64,000 bases of DNA from Nocardia flavorosea (GCF_015477805.1 NZ_JADLQL010000003.1:310001-374000); one strand, 5' to 3'. Counted from the first letter of the stretch, positions 12,001 through 17,298 are shown. Numbers and translations: made by a program. The notes: generated by a model not told the origin, from the letters alone.

Positions 12001-12390
12001 GGCGCCACCGACCGCGAACATCAGCGCACAGCGGGCCAGCGCCACCGTCAGGATCACCAGAATGCCGATCACGGTGAACTTCATCAGTTCGACAGTGTTG
12101 GCGAACTCGAACAGCGCCCGCGCCAGACTGTCGCAGTAGTCGGCCTGTTCACGGAGCCGTTTCGCCAGGTCCTCGTACTTTTTCTTGATCGACGCGGCAT
12201 ACCGGCCGTGGGCGTCGCCGAGTGAACGAGCGGCTTCGTCGAGCTCGTCGGCCTTCTTTCGGCATTCGTTGGCCTGGTCCGACCATCCCTGGCCGAGCCG
12301 GCGCAGCTCGTCTTCGCCGCCGTGCGGGAAGCGGCCGGCCGAGCACTCCACCACGGTCGGAGGCAGCCACGTGGGCAACGTCAAACTCAT
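1..12390 (-). CDS. Giant mosaic CpnT-like protein (partial, C-terminus beyond window)
   Basis: The frame is open from ATG at 12390 to base 1, giving at least 4130 residues with no stop in the window. I checked the phase at the start and at seven internal motifs. Order seen: a helical WXG100-like/CpnT-type N-terminus (1-100); hydrophobic segments (about 103-310); a Pro/Ala/Glu-rich linker (311-815); a charged coiled coil (820-965); a SecA-like motor core (about 1028-1697; MKTGEGKT at 1072); an HExxH module (HEMSH at 2197); four LuxR-type HTH repeats (2873-3167); a sugar-transferase core (about 3391-3485); and a GHKL ATPase (about 3812-3942). A PD(T/P)VAIDL motif recurs between the later modules. 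The gene is the third of a minus-strand operon after a WXG100 protein and a YbaB-like protein. Export by a type VII system is inferred from the N-terminus only. The function is unknown: a polymorphic toxin or a self-contained delivery machine are both possible. Confidence 0.85.
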   Translation of the reverse strand, partial: MSLTLPTWLPPTVVECSAGRFPHGGEDELRRLGQGWSDQANECRKKADELDEAARSLGDAHGRYAASIKKKYEDLAKRLREQADYCDSLARALFEFANTVELMKFTVIGILVILTVALARCALMFAVGGALEAAIQRMVARNAIESAWKKALQLVTGRIAQLAAERGGMVLAGHAMAIGALQGGGLNVVAQGVQVLEGNRAEIDRKAAGVATAAGIVGGIAGLLFARWLGPKVGMMTANVEGKGKRISLQLLGTAAIGGLGGLGGAVGGTAVSLGLTGEAFTTKAFTEALLPGLVGGAVIAGGYAARDIRAASAVSAPDGGASPTGDAPDISVVAPGDPRPGGVARRTDSDSPAGPQPQLDGFLSALQHGNVVKSEPAQAAPVNNSGAFLPRAPITLDHPSGVPVTVDPSVPGQQASTPKPVKFPADAGEAPVPARSAAADSAPPATGKGTDGGPPPVAGERSAPLSDAQTTGPAVAADSAAVPAHLGSSGETPQSAGPRTSAIGADKPPTADSDTAGGRSTTTRPAADGDDRATAPARASAEPPSRQDGAESGPVRAHPAADEQTVASPGAGEQAASPLSEARTGVARNPADGPAPVVDNGPAQHVPPVSGTENNPAQRNPAVSEPAPQLVADSHSTGARDSSPAAPADAVADPAVPVVAGPEAPARSAPGRPVGDDLGAGQRAAPRPVTAETPAGSPGRGEAAPAGGAKQPPAVSAPKYAASEKPPAVATVRPDRGQPEDLAAQPKTTAGNDDGGETSTSSVPEAEPRNTQQKPPASGEDDGKTQAHNEEPQPKSAQAGEDTTNRQHAKAEPDTPPAERYEDPAAAARAKARAEVEQRIAGERQQNELVREHHRQRVEAAAERERTAQAELKSQEKAVRVAEAHERATRLGPEEQLRELSGQGTAQDRVAVEASRAAQEQLRQAQAKAAEYREVYEAAVAAHDTAARARAHDLVELSDRAGVSLMNDLEAGVFTDRNVVFEVVAQERVHAALEAGRAIGALRDPGSSADGTSPWTTASPESLVEVMVTGSKEERIAAMTEWIRRGDDRHRLVRETQAAAFLLLEHGPVDMKTGEGKTIVMVMKMVSDAVDHGTAHGFTSSDLLAGELAGELQAFVLRPEADTRIDVVRMDQDGPLPDPEPGRRRIIVGTKEDYLFRSLKVADSMINELAATGMPRQEVTALRDFLNTKPSIDLIKERLDTAASEHGLATRFDPFVRGKLTVDEFDTIFDGNSECVLSPGAATEAPPEVVADLQRIWDRMSIAEREHGLTAADFKRPENTRGMWAAETTPAAVTKLEKVAGEPVTASERELYAHAANARWGLEKGTHYITRADEGEGAKIGVLAHDTNDKAMWDRTKSTEVRWQDVGQFVDLKEGLPVRANQQHSLRMSDQQLIGSELLFDPSGLSGTMKGVEGITYDLYGVGPVPELPTFYESNRVVEKPIFAENTQEKLKRLAGDILSDARIVDGEQTGQPQWVTLMDNGEGRGDPQTGRMGLVDHLQGMARERYGDNFELRFVLVDAEFYAEHGGSNVHSEALVRQRIEEFGKPGDIFIINKEGGRGADPTPTKESIALGGVLGKTSGGPAFSDRVNDQVDGRVARGGSGDDREHGGTPGTTVHYISPEDFRGRVADHGVTQQIIQYTKAVETHRLALAEHETHNTAATLDTLNRAEAMLRHAESDLWQKAVPAMKDVVEKDQLAVKYASAAQANAPPAEAHGTATPQPGHPPPETATPQATSAHTTPHIPSTTPDGIPGPTAAGLAAATVSIADYGNPPAVPGLRDEHGNSTLRHLLRSLDAPGGQAAAPLFPLVQAVREAAFERVEAHGVPIGTNVADHVHRTAQNLLDAGLNRLDPAQRRLVAETGTALQQGYALAPAQAAAVTELIEQVQRAPVVLPQAPDTVVPFDRLSARERTETVQLAQQGDRSAGLALDRHFGPATALGMGAVLGWDAERGTPPAHIQALVHAVARAALDAAEAGGWQAPPGVDIGRWLVGEATDIWLDSHNLLTPAARRLVTDALNVRSRDDLTDAQAALFGWVTREITSRATGSASRRTSAGAAELTRPSKPAAATESERGTKQAIAHQLYTRYGVEVLGLDKPEISVDTALSIRNAIADGYAAAKNTGDIQLDVVLIAPMAGKIGGCIWSPDVGAETGPTLMVLNENLFGNPEKFREAMRGAVQAGHLMAPTGDPAYDAVSHEMSHLQDWNARRGSYDRHPMDHARIGPVREDSSRDSKEARAFGFLFSHFTELKKFAALPPGTKFDEWLGQLDGYSSSRKRSKDPQRDRLFAAFESWLSGFDSRADFDEWLRASGLARGEVDIRRRSDPRLAEGDDAAGWIDLETVHKTWLDSLDENTRRRILDGEDHVRPSASRDPDAERLGLDATALRLGALKVFNPAEALAEANNAFGRTAPADPTHPVYALQALLRDIPYAQVLKEAEQRNALALANYRGPAPTAAESGTSIAADGPAASVAVAWRAKSPAERTAFMKQQAAYLNPGEGSRPGFVLDELVRLEERQRADVDDTESPAFRQERHVSPAQEPIPVPLDLSDDDGHRALPSVRDLVTDPTALRRFRQQCEDLRQQLSELSNGRADLSTPAAVSALLGALLNLKQQGKLSTTQARALPLLEEYSRKSLLLADVEEVRSGYREYKANSARRSDPGTPIGTDGETGMPPGSNGPDPVAIDLESDDTDPPGPGARDADTGRAPANDGQREAGLGYPHGGRPESTAGSTVARPGAGPGRTEGERFDRFRAGVIAAYRSATGVGPTDPFIEALAAANRNTVQDSLMRLSTTQRRLVNQAVQAAARGDEIDLLQHGAVRRLMRQIAERAGSRPAGAPAAWQEQPRQPRTARRQAEDRPETAPAQTESPAPNDRPDVTEVEIRILELLASGAPTRAIEMAIDESTDDVYRMLNELAAKLGVRDRAGMVAKASDLGILTGSALAAAERASLAAGERPLSDTESAILRSVAQGMSTNAIAEAHGLSPATVRNHTDRIIRKLQTANRPAAVAAAFRRGILTAQDLPEISGNGQALTATETALLAAIAAGRTYDEIQEELDLSDWTFRSSRAALGKKLGIRDRAGMVAAGLRAGILDPADPDASAPHTRQLTKQERAVLREAEQGRSEQGIAEALGLSVRTVRNYLDHITDKLGSSHRPALIAIARSRGIDLSADADPTDRSAESYRAGPAGPEHVDVSVPAGSGRQADGARAAEAADPFDRAERRDSASHNRPDTVAIDLEADQSATEAPGPAGKGHTADPGYWERYWAETDAAIAELYAIDPKAFWYLKYLPRPDPGEPFGADWVSKRGIWFDTLMSEVVGKLHELELTNDDFQDMSATRLGSIISSLVSWGVDKVRETDLAQEFTDKDFLELNRVLGRAPIYAALGLMAVTGLSIDQIVHNGTISRESLFIQQQKTTGDGRTITVWKLRTLPQNEQQKASTRDVRDRTTPWARFLRATSLDELPQLVSILFGKMEYYAGRPLLDNDLELMGAELTETEHWFWHRFLKDDLWSALHFPGCRWLEAQSPEYLRARYLAAFIWSRMGSRTAEEFMMKVVDRYLASTVLREFPNLALDTGKEIVDGGIGLLPAKVQKRLRAAAGPVSAASGWMAELLRRLVDGAADRIYPGNTLQTGREWPGTNEQRPPAAAQRHPAEDNNAGRDRFASSLLEREWLTANGFRLSGIAHGDAETADRIAHNIEAMLTTQPDSGYVRDIADAVSAAVRWGIGTLTVTAGLDAEGTLHVQVVDASSESSQVEVNWYFGTTPRPVERVARPSRDAPLRRNSESRQDGDDRAARLLADSSDSRPAYQAEIGPTRRAIATRVRNENSWVTDDQDHAIKTITSELVTNSLGYLHNFAAEHGLDPEPEIDIRSTDTEDRHSVRIAFHNEIAPGDAVNLPEWSARQQDVNRQGGRGTRLTHAMSDSCGRIITFGLHRNTIEQWFEIRRNDDPAAAEEETLAGFEDFDLTAFGLDENDFQVSVPLSGETDTPDSTPGTPETTARPERGQTTPGPAEINPTDASQSPGDTEPPIAGGPDTVAIDLDPEEADPTSQNTGRAPETSPQRRLRDTELAGTAHHAAPAEPIDAEPLPEAVAVAELLGSAPETITAATVLNAINPIQQALRTLDGAAQQRV
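280..320 (-). repeat. VAIDL linker motif, copy 3
   Basis: The protein reads GGPDTVAIDLDPEEADP followed by TGRAP. It is the third copy of the linker motif and sits just after the GHKL module of the giant protein, with D of PDT at residue 4033. Confidence 0.7.
560..955 (-). other. GHKL (HATPase_c) module within giant protein
   Basis: This segment encodes an N-box-like ITSELVTNSL and a G-box-like GGRGTRLTHAMSD (around residue 3915), the pattern of RsbW/anti-sigma-factor kinases and other GHKL ATPases. A preceding stretch (about 1100-1390) has a similar strand-helix rhythm and could be a degenerate second copy. That second assignment is weak. Confidence 0.65.
1936..2219 (-). other. Bacterial sugar-transferase core within giant protein
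   Basis: The conserved core of the undecaprenyl-phosphate sugar-phosphotransferase family is readable: FIQQQKTTGDGRT, then WKLRTL (usually KFRTM), then RFLRATSLDELPQL, then GKMEYYAGRP (usually G.MS.VGPRP). SLDELPQL lies near residue 3457. No membrane anchor precedes it, unlike free-standing family members. Confidence 0.75.
2665..2715 (-). repeat. VAIDL linker motif, copy 2
   Basis: The protein reads RPDTVAIDLEADQS followed by PGPAG. It lies between the fourth HTH repeat and the sugar-transferase module, with D of PDT at residue 3230. Confidence 0.7.
2890..3775 (-). repeat. Four tandem LuxR-type helix-turn-helix units in giant protein
   Basis: Four units of about 60-65 residues each start with L(T/S)xxExxxL and contain a recognition-helix-like segment, for example GLSVRTVRNYLDHI in unit 4 and GLSPATVRNHTDRI in unit 2. 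Units start near residues 2873, 2952, 3028 and 3106. Units 2 and 4 look canonical (GerE-like); units 1 and 3 have diverged recognition helices and share GxRDRAGMVA. Confidence 0.75.
4315..4365 (-). repeat. VAIDL linker motif, copy 1
   Basis: The protein reads GPDPVAIDLESDDTDP followed by TGRAP. It lies upstream of the HTH repeats and is near-identical in wording to the copies at 2665-2715 and 280-320. Confidence 0.7.
5640..6200 (-). other. Zincin-like HExxH module within giant protein
   Basis: AVSHEMSHLQDW places a HExxH motif at residues 2197-2201. It follows a strand-like LMVLNENLF segment, an order common in small toxin-type metallopeptidases. A third zinc ligand was not assigned with certainty; the HPMDH about 20 residues on is one candidate region. 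Confidence 0.6.
7290..9310 (-). other. SecA-like motor core within giant protein
   Basis: The order of SecA landmarks is preserved. Walker A is MKTGEGKT (residues 1072-1079), then IIVGTKEDYLF matches the usual YGTnnEfgFD region. Walker B is VDEFDTIFD (1223 onward, against VDEVDSILID). GGRGAD (1558-1563) is in the place of AGRGTD, and QVDGRVARGGSGD (from 1593) is in the place of QLRGRSGRQGDPG, followed by SPEDF. The similarity was read by eye. The spacing fits a complete DEAD motor; a preprotein cross-linking domain was not identified. Confidence 0.75.
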
Positions 12391-12451
12391 CGGCGCGTCA
12401 ACCAGTCAGTGCCCGGTCACCGGCGGGAACGGGCTCCCCATTCCTTCGGCA

Positions 12452-12886
12452 TCAGCTCGGAGTGGCTTCATCGTCGCCGCGGAAAAAGGCACGAATATCG
12501 CTGAGGGAGGCCGCTTCCGGGGTGAGATCGGGAAAATCCGGCAGATCGTCGAGGACGGTGTCTACGGGGGCGGCGAGGGCTTCGGTCTGTTGTTGCGCGC
12601 GGCCCGCCGCGGCCTGCACCGCGTCGACGATCGACCGGCTCAACTGTTCCGGAGTGCGACGCATGGCTTCGGGGGTCAAGTGCAGATCGGTGAGAACGCC
12701 GCCGGCGTCGACCGTGGCCTCTACCGAACGATCCGGCGAAATCGCCTGCACACGAGTTTCTTCCGATTGCCGATAGATATCCTGCAACCGGCCCCGCTCA
12801 CGTTCGAATGCGTCCAGGATGTGGTCCAGCTGGTTACGCATACCGTTGTTGGCCGCGAGCAGGCCCTCACGTTCCCATCGATCCAT
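12452..12886 (-). CDS. YbaB/EbfC-like protein of the WXG100 operon
   Basis: A 144-residue acidic, helical protein. The N-terminal MDRWEREGLL and a long helix rich in Q, R and E are followed by a strand region (ATVDAGGVLTDL) typical of the YbaB/EbfC nucleoid-associated fold. Small proteins of this family are often coded beside WXG100 genes in actinobacteria, where they may act as partners or chaperones rather than DNA binders; that is inference. The ATG at 12886 is preferred because GAAGGT lies just upstream. A longer form from GTG 12925 (157 residues) is possible. It lies between the WXG100 protein and the giant gene (61-bp gap), so cotranscription is likely. Confidence 0.75.
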   Translation of the reverse strand: MDRWEREGLLAANNGMRNQLDHILDAFERERGRLQDIYRQSEETRVQAISPDRSVEATVDAGGVLTDLHLTPEAMRRTPEQLSRSIVDAVQAAAGRAQQQTEALAAPVDTVLDDLPDFPDLTPEAASLSDIRAFFRGDDEATPS

Positions 12887-12942
12887 ATCTACCTTCAGCC
12901 CGATCTCACCGGCGAACCGGAACACCCGCGGAATATCTGCAT

Positions 12943-14562
12943 CTACTGCGCCATCGCCACCAGCGCACGGTGCAATACCTTCGCCGGACTGCTTGCCGTG
13001 TCGTACTTCGTCTCCACCTCGACGAACCCTGCGGCCAGCGCCCGTGCGGGTACCAAGACGCCATGGTCGAAGCAGTCCTTACCGAGCCGGGCTCGCCACC
13101 GCTTGTAACCGGCCACCACCTGCCCCAGCGTCTCGCCTTGGGCGCCGTGCAACCGCAGGTATTCGGCGATCAATGTACGCTGCGCCTCGTTCCGTGCGCG
13201 GAATCCGCCCATGAGATCGAATGCAGCGCCCAGCTGGCCCAGAATCGTCGTGTACATCGGCCGGTCCGGGATCGTGTTCGAGCCGGGTGTGCGGTCCGCG
13301 GCCGACCGGGGATTCGCAGCGGCGTGACGCGTGAGCACAATCCACGGCGCCACGGCACCCCGTGCCGCGGCCTTCGCCCGGTTCTCGACGGAAGCCGGCG
13401 AATCCGCCGCCTCGCTGATCGCTATTCCGCACAGGACCGTGGGGTACCGGACCAGCACGAGATCGACGGCATCGGCGATGTCCTGCGCCGCCCGCACGTC
13501 GAGACCCGTCGATTCGAATCCCTCGAGACTCAGGCCGTGCCGAGCGGCCATCTCCCGCAGGATCCGCATCGCTTCCGGATCGGTCGGTGTGTTCGCGGGC
13601 TGCGCCACCTGCGGCTTCGGTTTCTTTTCGGGACGTTTCGCCTGCTCTGCGGGCTTCGCACCCGGATTGTGCGGTGGCCGCGCCGGGGTCTGCGGCGGCG
13701 ATACTCTCGGCGGCGTTTCACCAGACGGCGCCGCCGGGAACACGGACGGTCGGGCGCCTGGCCTGTTCGGCTTGCTCTGCGACCAGGGAGACTCCGTCGC
13801 GGGCTTGCCGGCCGGGGTGCCGCTGCTGCGGGGTGCCGGAGTCTCCGGCTGCCTGCCGGGCGCCGGGGCCGGAGAAGTGCCGTGCGGTCGCGCCGTATCC
13901 CGGACCGCTGCCGGCGTGTTCGGCACAGTGTTCGCGGGGGAGTCTTCGGGTGTGCCGGGCGGTTCGGCGCCGGGCGGTTCGGACCCCGGCGAGTCCGGTG
14001 ACCGGCGGGATTCCGGAGATTCCTGCGATGTATCGCCGGGGCCGGGGCCGGTACCGGGATCGGCCCCGGGTGAGACGGCCGGCTCCGGGACCGGGCTCGC
14101 CTCGGCGACAGTCCGGCCGGCGACCGGCCGGACGCCGGTGGTCTGCTGTACGCCTGAATCGCCGGTGGGAACCGGGTTTCCGCTCGTGTCGGGCGATATT
14201 CCCGCGACGATCGGGCGGTGCGGGAGCAGCGCCTGCGTGGTGCCCGGGACGGTCGGGTCCGTGATCTGCTGTGCGCCACGGCGGTCCTGCTGCTCGAACT
14301 CGGCGGCCGAGTTCTGCAGGTTGGCGCTCATCGAGCGCAGATCCGCGACGATATCGGCAAAACCTTCCACACCGCGTTCGGAGTCCGGTTCGTAGTTTTT
14401 TCCGAATGTCTCACCGAGTTCGTCATCGCCCCAGCATTTGCCCTGTTCGGCAATGATCGCCTTGATCGACTCGAGCATCTGCTCGGCTTCTTCGGCCTGT
14501 CGCAGCAGTTTCGCCGCTGAGGCACGCAACTCGGCTGGATCGACCGACAGTGAGTTGCTCAC
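12943..14562 (-). CDS. WXG100-headed protein with Pro-rich linker and zincin-like C-terminal domain
   Basis: 539 residues starting at GTG 14562 with a GGAGGGG ribosome site. Residues 1-100 are a helical hairpin of WXG100/PE-partner type (KCWGDDELGETF holds the W-x-G turn). Residues 110-330 are a Pro/Gly/Ser/Thr linker. The last 200 residues form a domain whose layout (helix, strand YPTVLCGIAI, strand APWIVL, helix) resembles the HExxH module of the giant gene product. At the place expected for HExxH the sequence is LGQLG, so it would be a catalytically dead relative. It is the first gene of the operon. Its function could be substrate, decoy or immunity partner; none is proven. Confidence 0.75.
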   Translation of the reverse strand: MSNSLSVDPAELRASAAKLLRQAEEAEQMLESIKAIIAEQGKCWGDDELGETFGKNYEPDSERGVEGFADIVADLRSMSANLQNSAAEFEQQDRRGAQQITDPTVPGTTQALLPHRPIVAGISPDTSGNPVPTGDSGVQQTTGVRPVAGRTVAEASPVPEPAVSPGADPGTGPGPGDTSQESPESRRSPDSPGSEPPGAEPPGTPEDSPANTVPNTPAAVRDTARPHGTSPAPAPGRQPETPAPRSSGTPAGKPATESPWSQSKPNRPGARPSVFPAAPSGETPPRVSPPQTPARPPHNPGAKPAEQAKRPEKKPKPQVAQPANTPTDPEAMRILREMAARHGLSLEGFESTGLDVRAAQDIADAVDLVLVRYPTVLCGIAISEAADSPASVENRAKAAARGAVAPWIVLTRHAAANPRSAADRTPGSNTIPDRPMYTTILGQLGAAFDLMGGFRARNEAQRTLIAEYLRLHGAQGETLGQVVAGYKRWRARLGKDCFDHGVLVPARALAAGFVEVETKYDTASSPAKVLHRALVAMAQ

Positions 14563-14664
14563 TCAGACCCCTCCGGTTCTGCCGCATTGTCCGGGCCCTA
14601 TGGACAGCATGACCCTGGCCGACCTCGATTGTGGCGTATCGGGGGCCGCGAGTCCGTCCCATGT

Positions 14665-15048
14665 ATGGGAAGGCTGCGCCCGGCGCTCGAGACACCTGAG
14701 CGGTCGGCCGGCCGCACCGTCGATTTCTGGCCCCGGTGCCGCGCGTCGCTGCTCGGCCGGCCCGCCGCGGTCGCACTCGTGGTTCTGGTGGCGCTCTGTC
14801 GAGAACAAGCCGGCGCGCTTTTGGTGCCGGTAATCGGGTACGGCCCGGCGTCGGTGACCATGGCCGTGCCGGCGACCGGGCTCGGCCGGACGGCCGGGGT
14901 GGGCGGCGTGATCTTCCTGCTGTCCGATTCCCTGATCGCGGTGCGCGCCTTCACCGATATGGAGTTACCGGGGCACTCCTTCTGGGTGATGCTCACCTAT
15001 GTGGCCGGGCAGGTACTTCTCCCGGCCGGCGTCGTGGCCGCCGATCGG
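14665..15048 (+). pseudogene. Remnant of a lysoplasmalogenase (YhhN/TMEM86 family)
   Basis: About 125 codons resemble the C-terminal part of YhhN-family membrane enzymes: VTMAVPATGLGRTAG, then FLLSDSLIAVRAF, then WVMLTYVAGQ. The N-terminal two thirds of the family are missing, and there is no stop after VVAADR. The frame runs on antisense through the neighbouring minus-strand gene, which it overlaps. This looks like a fragment left by a rearrangement. The family assignment is by eye. Confidence 0.5.
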
Positions 15049-15468
15049 GGATCGGCCGGTGCGGAATCGCACGAACATGAACAGGCCGGACAGCAACAGC
15101 GCGGCGAGGGGCAGCAACGGCAGGTAGGACACCCATACCGGGCCTTGCAGTGCCAAGGTGACCGACGTGACGAGGATGCTCACCGCGAACGCGGCGGCTG
15201 CTGTACGGTGCACCGCTCGGGCGCCGGTCGAACGAACTCGTGGCCGTCCGGGCGGCGTATCCGTACCTCCGCCGCGCCGGGCGCCGACGTAGGGGCGCAC
15301 GTACAGGTACAGGCCGGAGAACAGCAGCAGGGCCAGTGGTGGGAGCGGGAGATAGGTGGACCAGAGCGGTCCTCGTAACGCCATGGCGGCGACTGTGATG
15401 ACGACAGTTGCCACGAAGGCAACCGCCACCACCCGGTGTGTCCGCCGGACCCGTCTGTTCCAGTCCAT
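14965..15468 (-). CDS. Four-helix membrane protein with internal duplication
   Basis: 167 residues with an ATG at 15468 preceded by GAGGAG. Two halves repeat the same pattern: HR-x-hydrophobic helix-ALRGPLW/ALQGPVW-YLPL-LALLLFSGL helix, then a basic stretch. This gives four predicted membrane helices as a two-fold repeat (residues 10-65 and 85-140). No family was recognised. Its 3' end overlaps the lysoplasmalogenase remnant on the other strand. Confidence 0.65.
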   Translation of the reverse strand: MDWNRRVRRTHRVVAVAFVATVVITVAAMALRGPLWSTYLPLPPLALLLFSGLYLYVRPYVGARRGGGTDTPPGRPRVRSTGARAVHRTAAAAFAVSILVTSVTLALQGPVWVSYLPLLPLAALLLSGLFMFVRFRTGRSPIGGHDAGREKYLPGHIGEHHPEGVPR

Positions 15469-15587
15469 CTCGTCCTCCTCGGCCGCGTCGCGTCCGGCAC
15501 AGTGCCCCGCGATCTCGATGAGGACGACGCTAATGACGGTGCGGTGACCAGCGCTTCTCGATTCCTGATCACTCTCGCGGGCAGTCG

Positions 15588-16172
15588 TCAGCGGGCGCGC
15601 AGGCCCGTGATCAACAGCCCGACCATGCGCCGCGCGTGGTAGCGGGGATCGCCGCCGGCGCCGACGCAGAGATTGCCCACGCCGCGCATCAGCTCGTAGG
15701 GCTCGATATCGGACACGATCTCACCGGCGGCTACGGCCGCGTCGAGTAGTTCGGTGCAGACCGGTAGCAGCCTGTCGATGAAGTAGGTGTGCAGGGATTC
15801 GAAGGCGGCGTCGTCGGACTGGAGTGCTTCGGCGAGACCGTGTTTGGTGACCAGGAAGTCGACGAAGAGGTCGATCCAGCGGGTCAGGGCGGCGTACGGG
15901 GTGGGACCTTCGGCCAGTAGTTCGGGGCCCGCCTCGGCGCAGGCTTGCACCTGGTGGCGGTAGACGGCGACGATCAGGTCGGCGCGGGTGGGGAAGTGGC
16001 GGTAGATAGTGCCGACGCCGACACCGGCGCGGGCGGCGATATCGCGCACCGGCACGCCGACCCCGGATTCGACGAATGCGGCGGCGGCCGCGTCGAGCAG
16101 GGTTTTCTCGTTGCGGCGGGCGTCGGCCCGTTTCCGCGGACCCGGTGAGCCGGGCCTACCTGTTTCGGCCAC
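15588..16172 (-). CDS. TetR-family repressor
   Basis: 194 residues. The N-terminal HTH is typical: VRDIAARAGVGVGTIYRHF (about 42-60), followed by a helical ligand domain. It is divergent from the luciferase-like gene at 16384. The 211-bp gap between them holds two identical palindromes, so autoregulation and control of the divergent gene are likely. The ligand is unknown. Confidence 0.85.
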   Translation of the reverse strand: MAETGRPGSPGPRKRADARRNEKTLLDAAAAAFVESGVGVPVRDIAARAGVGVGTIYRHFPTRADLIVAVYRHQVQACAEAGPELLAEGPTPYAALTRWIDLFVDFLVTKHGLAEALQSDDAAFESLHTYFIDRLLPVCTELLDAAVAAGEIVSDIEPYELMRGVGNLCVGAGGDPRYHARRMVGLLITGLRAR

Positions 16173-16205
16173 TGCGCAGCGACCTCCGTCCTTCGAGTTG
16201 GCAAA

Positions 16206-16247
16206 CGGAACGTTGTTCCGTATGTTGGTTATCGGAACGTTGTTCCG
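16206..16247. promoter_or_regulatory. Twin 15-bp TetR operators
   Basis: CGGAACGTTGTTCCG occurs twice, at 16206-16220 and 16233-16247. Each is a hyphenated palindrome (CGGAAC-GTT-GTTCCG), and the centres are 27 bp apart. They lie in the divergent gap of the TetR gene and its presumed target, so these are very likely its binding sites. Confidence 0.8.
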
Positions 16248-16383
16248 CTTTCAGGATGCCATCGTCGCCCCCGCCGCCGACCTCGACCCCGGGAGAAACG
16301 CGGCACGCCACCCGCTACCGTCCGGCGCTGCCTCGCGGAAGAGCCGCGGGAGTTCCCGTTCTGCCGAAAGGACCGATCACCCC

Positions 16384-17256
16384 ATGGCGCAAACTGCCCC
16401 GAGCTTCGGCATCATGACCGCACCCATGCAGGTCGACTACCAGGACATTGTGCGTGTCTGGCAGGAGGCCGACAATATCCCGGAAATCCGGCACGCCTGG
16501 CTGTTCGACCATCTCTTCCCGATCGCGGGCGATACAACCGGATCGATCTTCGAAGGCTGGACCCTGCTTTCCGCCCTCGCTGCGCAGACCCGCCGCCTGC
16601 GCCTCGGGCTGCTCGTCACCAGTAACCGCTTCCGGCCACCGGCGATGCTGGCCAAGATCGCCACCACCGTCGATATCGTCTCCGGTGGCCGCCTCGATTT
16701 CGGGATCGGCGCGGGCTCACGGCCCGGCCTGTCGATGGCCCGCCGCGAATACGATGCGCACGGGCTGCCCTATCACGGCTTCGGCAGCTCGGTGGAAAAC
16801 CTCGACGAAGCCTGCACAGTGATCCGGCGGCTGTGGACCGAACAAGAACCCTTCGATTTCCAGGGCAAACACCTCCGGCTTTCCGGTGCGTTCGGTAATC
16901 CCAAACCGGTTCAGCGGCCGTATCCGCCGATCATGATCGGCGGTCGCTCGGACGCTCTGTTGCGGGTGATCGCCGAACATGCCGACCTGTGGAACATTCC
17001 CGGCGGCGATACCGCCGAGATCGTCGAACGTGGCGCCCGGCTGGACCGCTACTGCGCCGATACCGGCCGCGACCCGGACTCGATCGTGCGGTCGACTTTC
17101 CTTCCGGTCTCCTACCACCGGCCCGGCGCCACCCGTGCGGCGATCGCCGAAGCCTTCGAGGCCGGTATCCGGCATTTCGTCCTCGGTCTCGAATCGCCGT
17201 ATCCGGCCGGTGTCGCGCAGTGGGTCGCCGACGAACTCATCGCACCGTCGTCGTAA
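16384..17256 (+). CDS. LLM-class flavin/F420-dependent oxidoreductase
   Basis: 290 residues of the bacterial-luciferase-like TIM-barrel family. Landmarks are GFGIGAGSRPG-like GIGAGSRPGL (about 107-116), the strand PPIMIGG (about 181), and a DLWNIPG region. The ATG at 16384 is chosen because GAAAGGA lies about 10 nt upstream and the protein then starts right before the barrel. Members use FMNH2 or F420; mycobacterial relatives mostly use F420, and fbiC is in this window. The substrate is unknown. It is controlled by the divergent TetR gene by inference. Confidence 0.82.
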   Translation: MAQTAPSFGIMTAPMQVDYQDIVRVWQEADNIPEIRHAWLFDHLFPIAGDTTGSIFEGWTLLSALAAQTRRLRLGLLVTSNRFRPPAMLAKIATTVDIVSGGRLDFGIGAGSRPGLSMARREYDAHGLPYHGFGSSVENLDEACTVIRRLWTEQEPFDFQGKHLRLSGAFGNPKPVQRPYPPIMIGGRSDALLRVIAEHADLWNIPGGDTAEIVERGARLDRYCADTGRDPDSIVRSTFLPVSYHRPGATRAAIAEAFEAGIRHFVLGLESPYPAGVAQWVADELIAPSS

Positions 17257-17298
17257 TAGCGGACCCGGGCGTGCCTTCCGACGCTGCGGTCCCGCCGC

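Noticed and set aside
14598-14996. A 132-codon minus-strand frame
   Set aside because: It is antisense to the lysoplasmalogenase-like text, has no domain and a Ser/Thr/Arg-rich composition.
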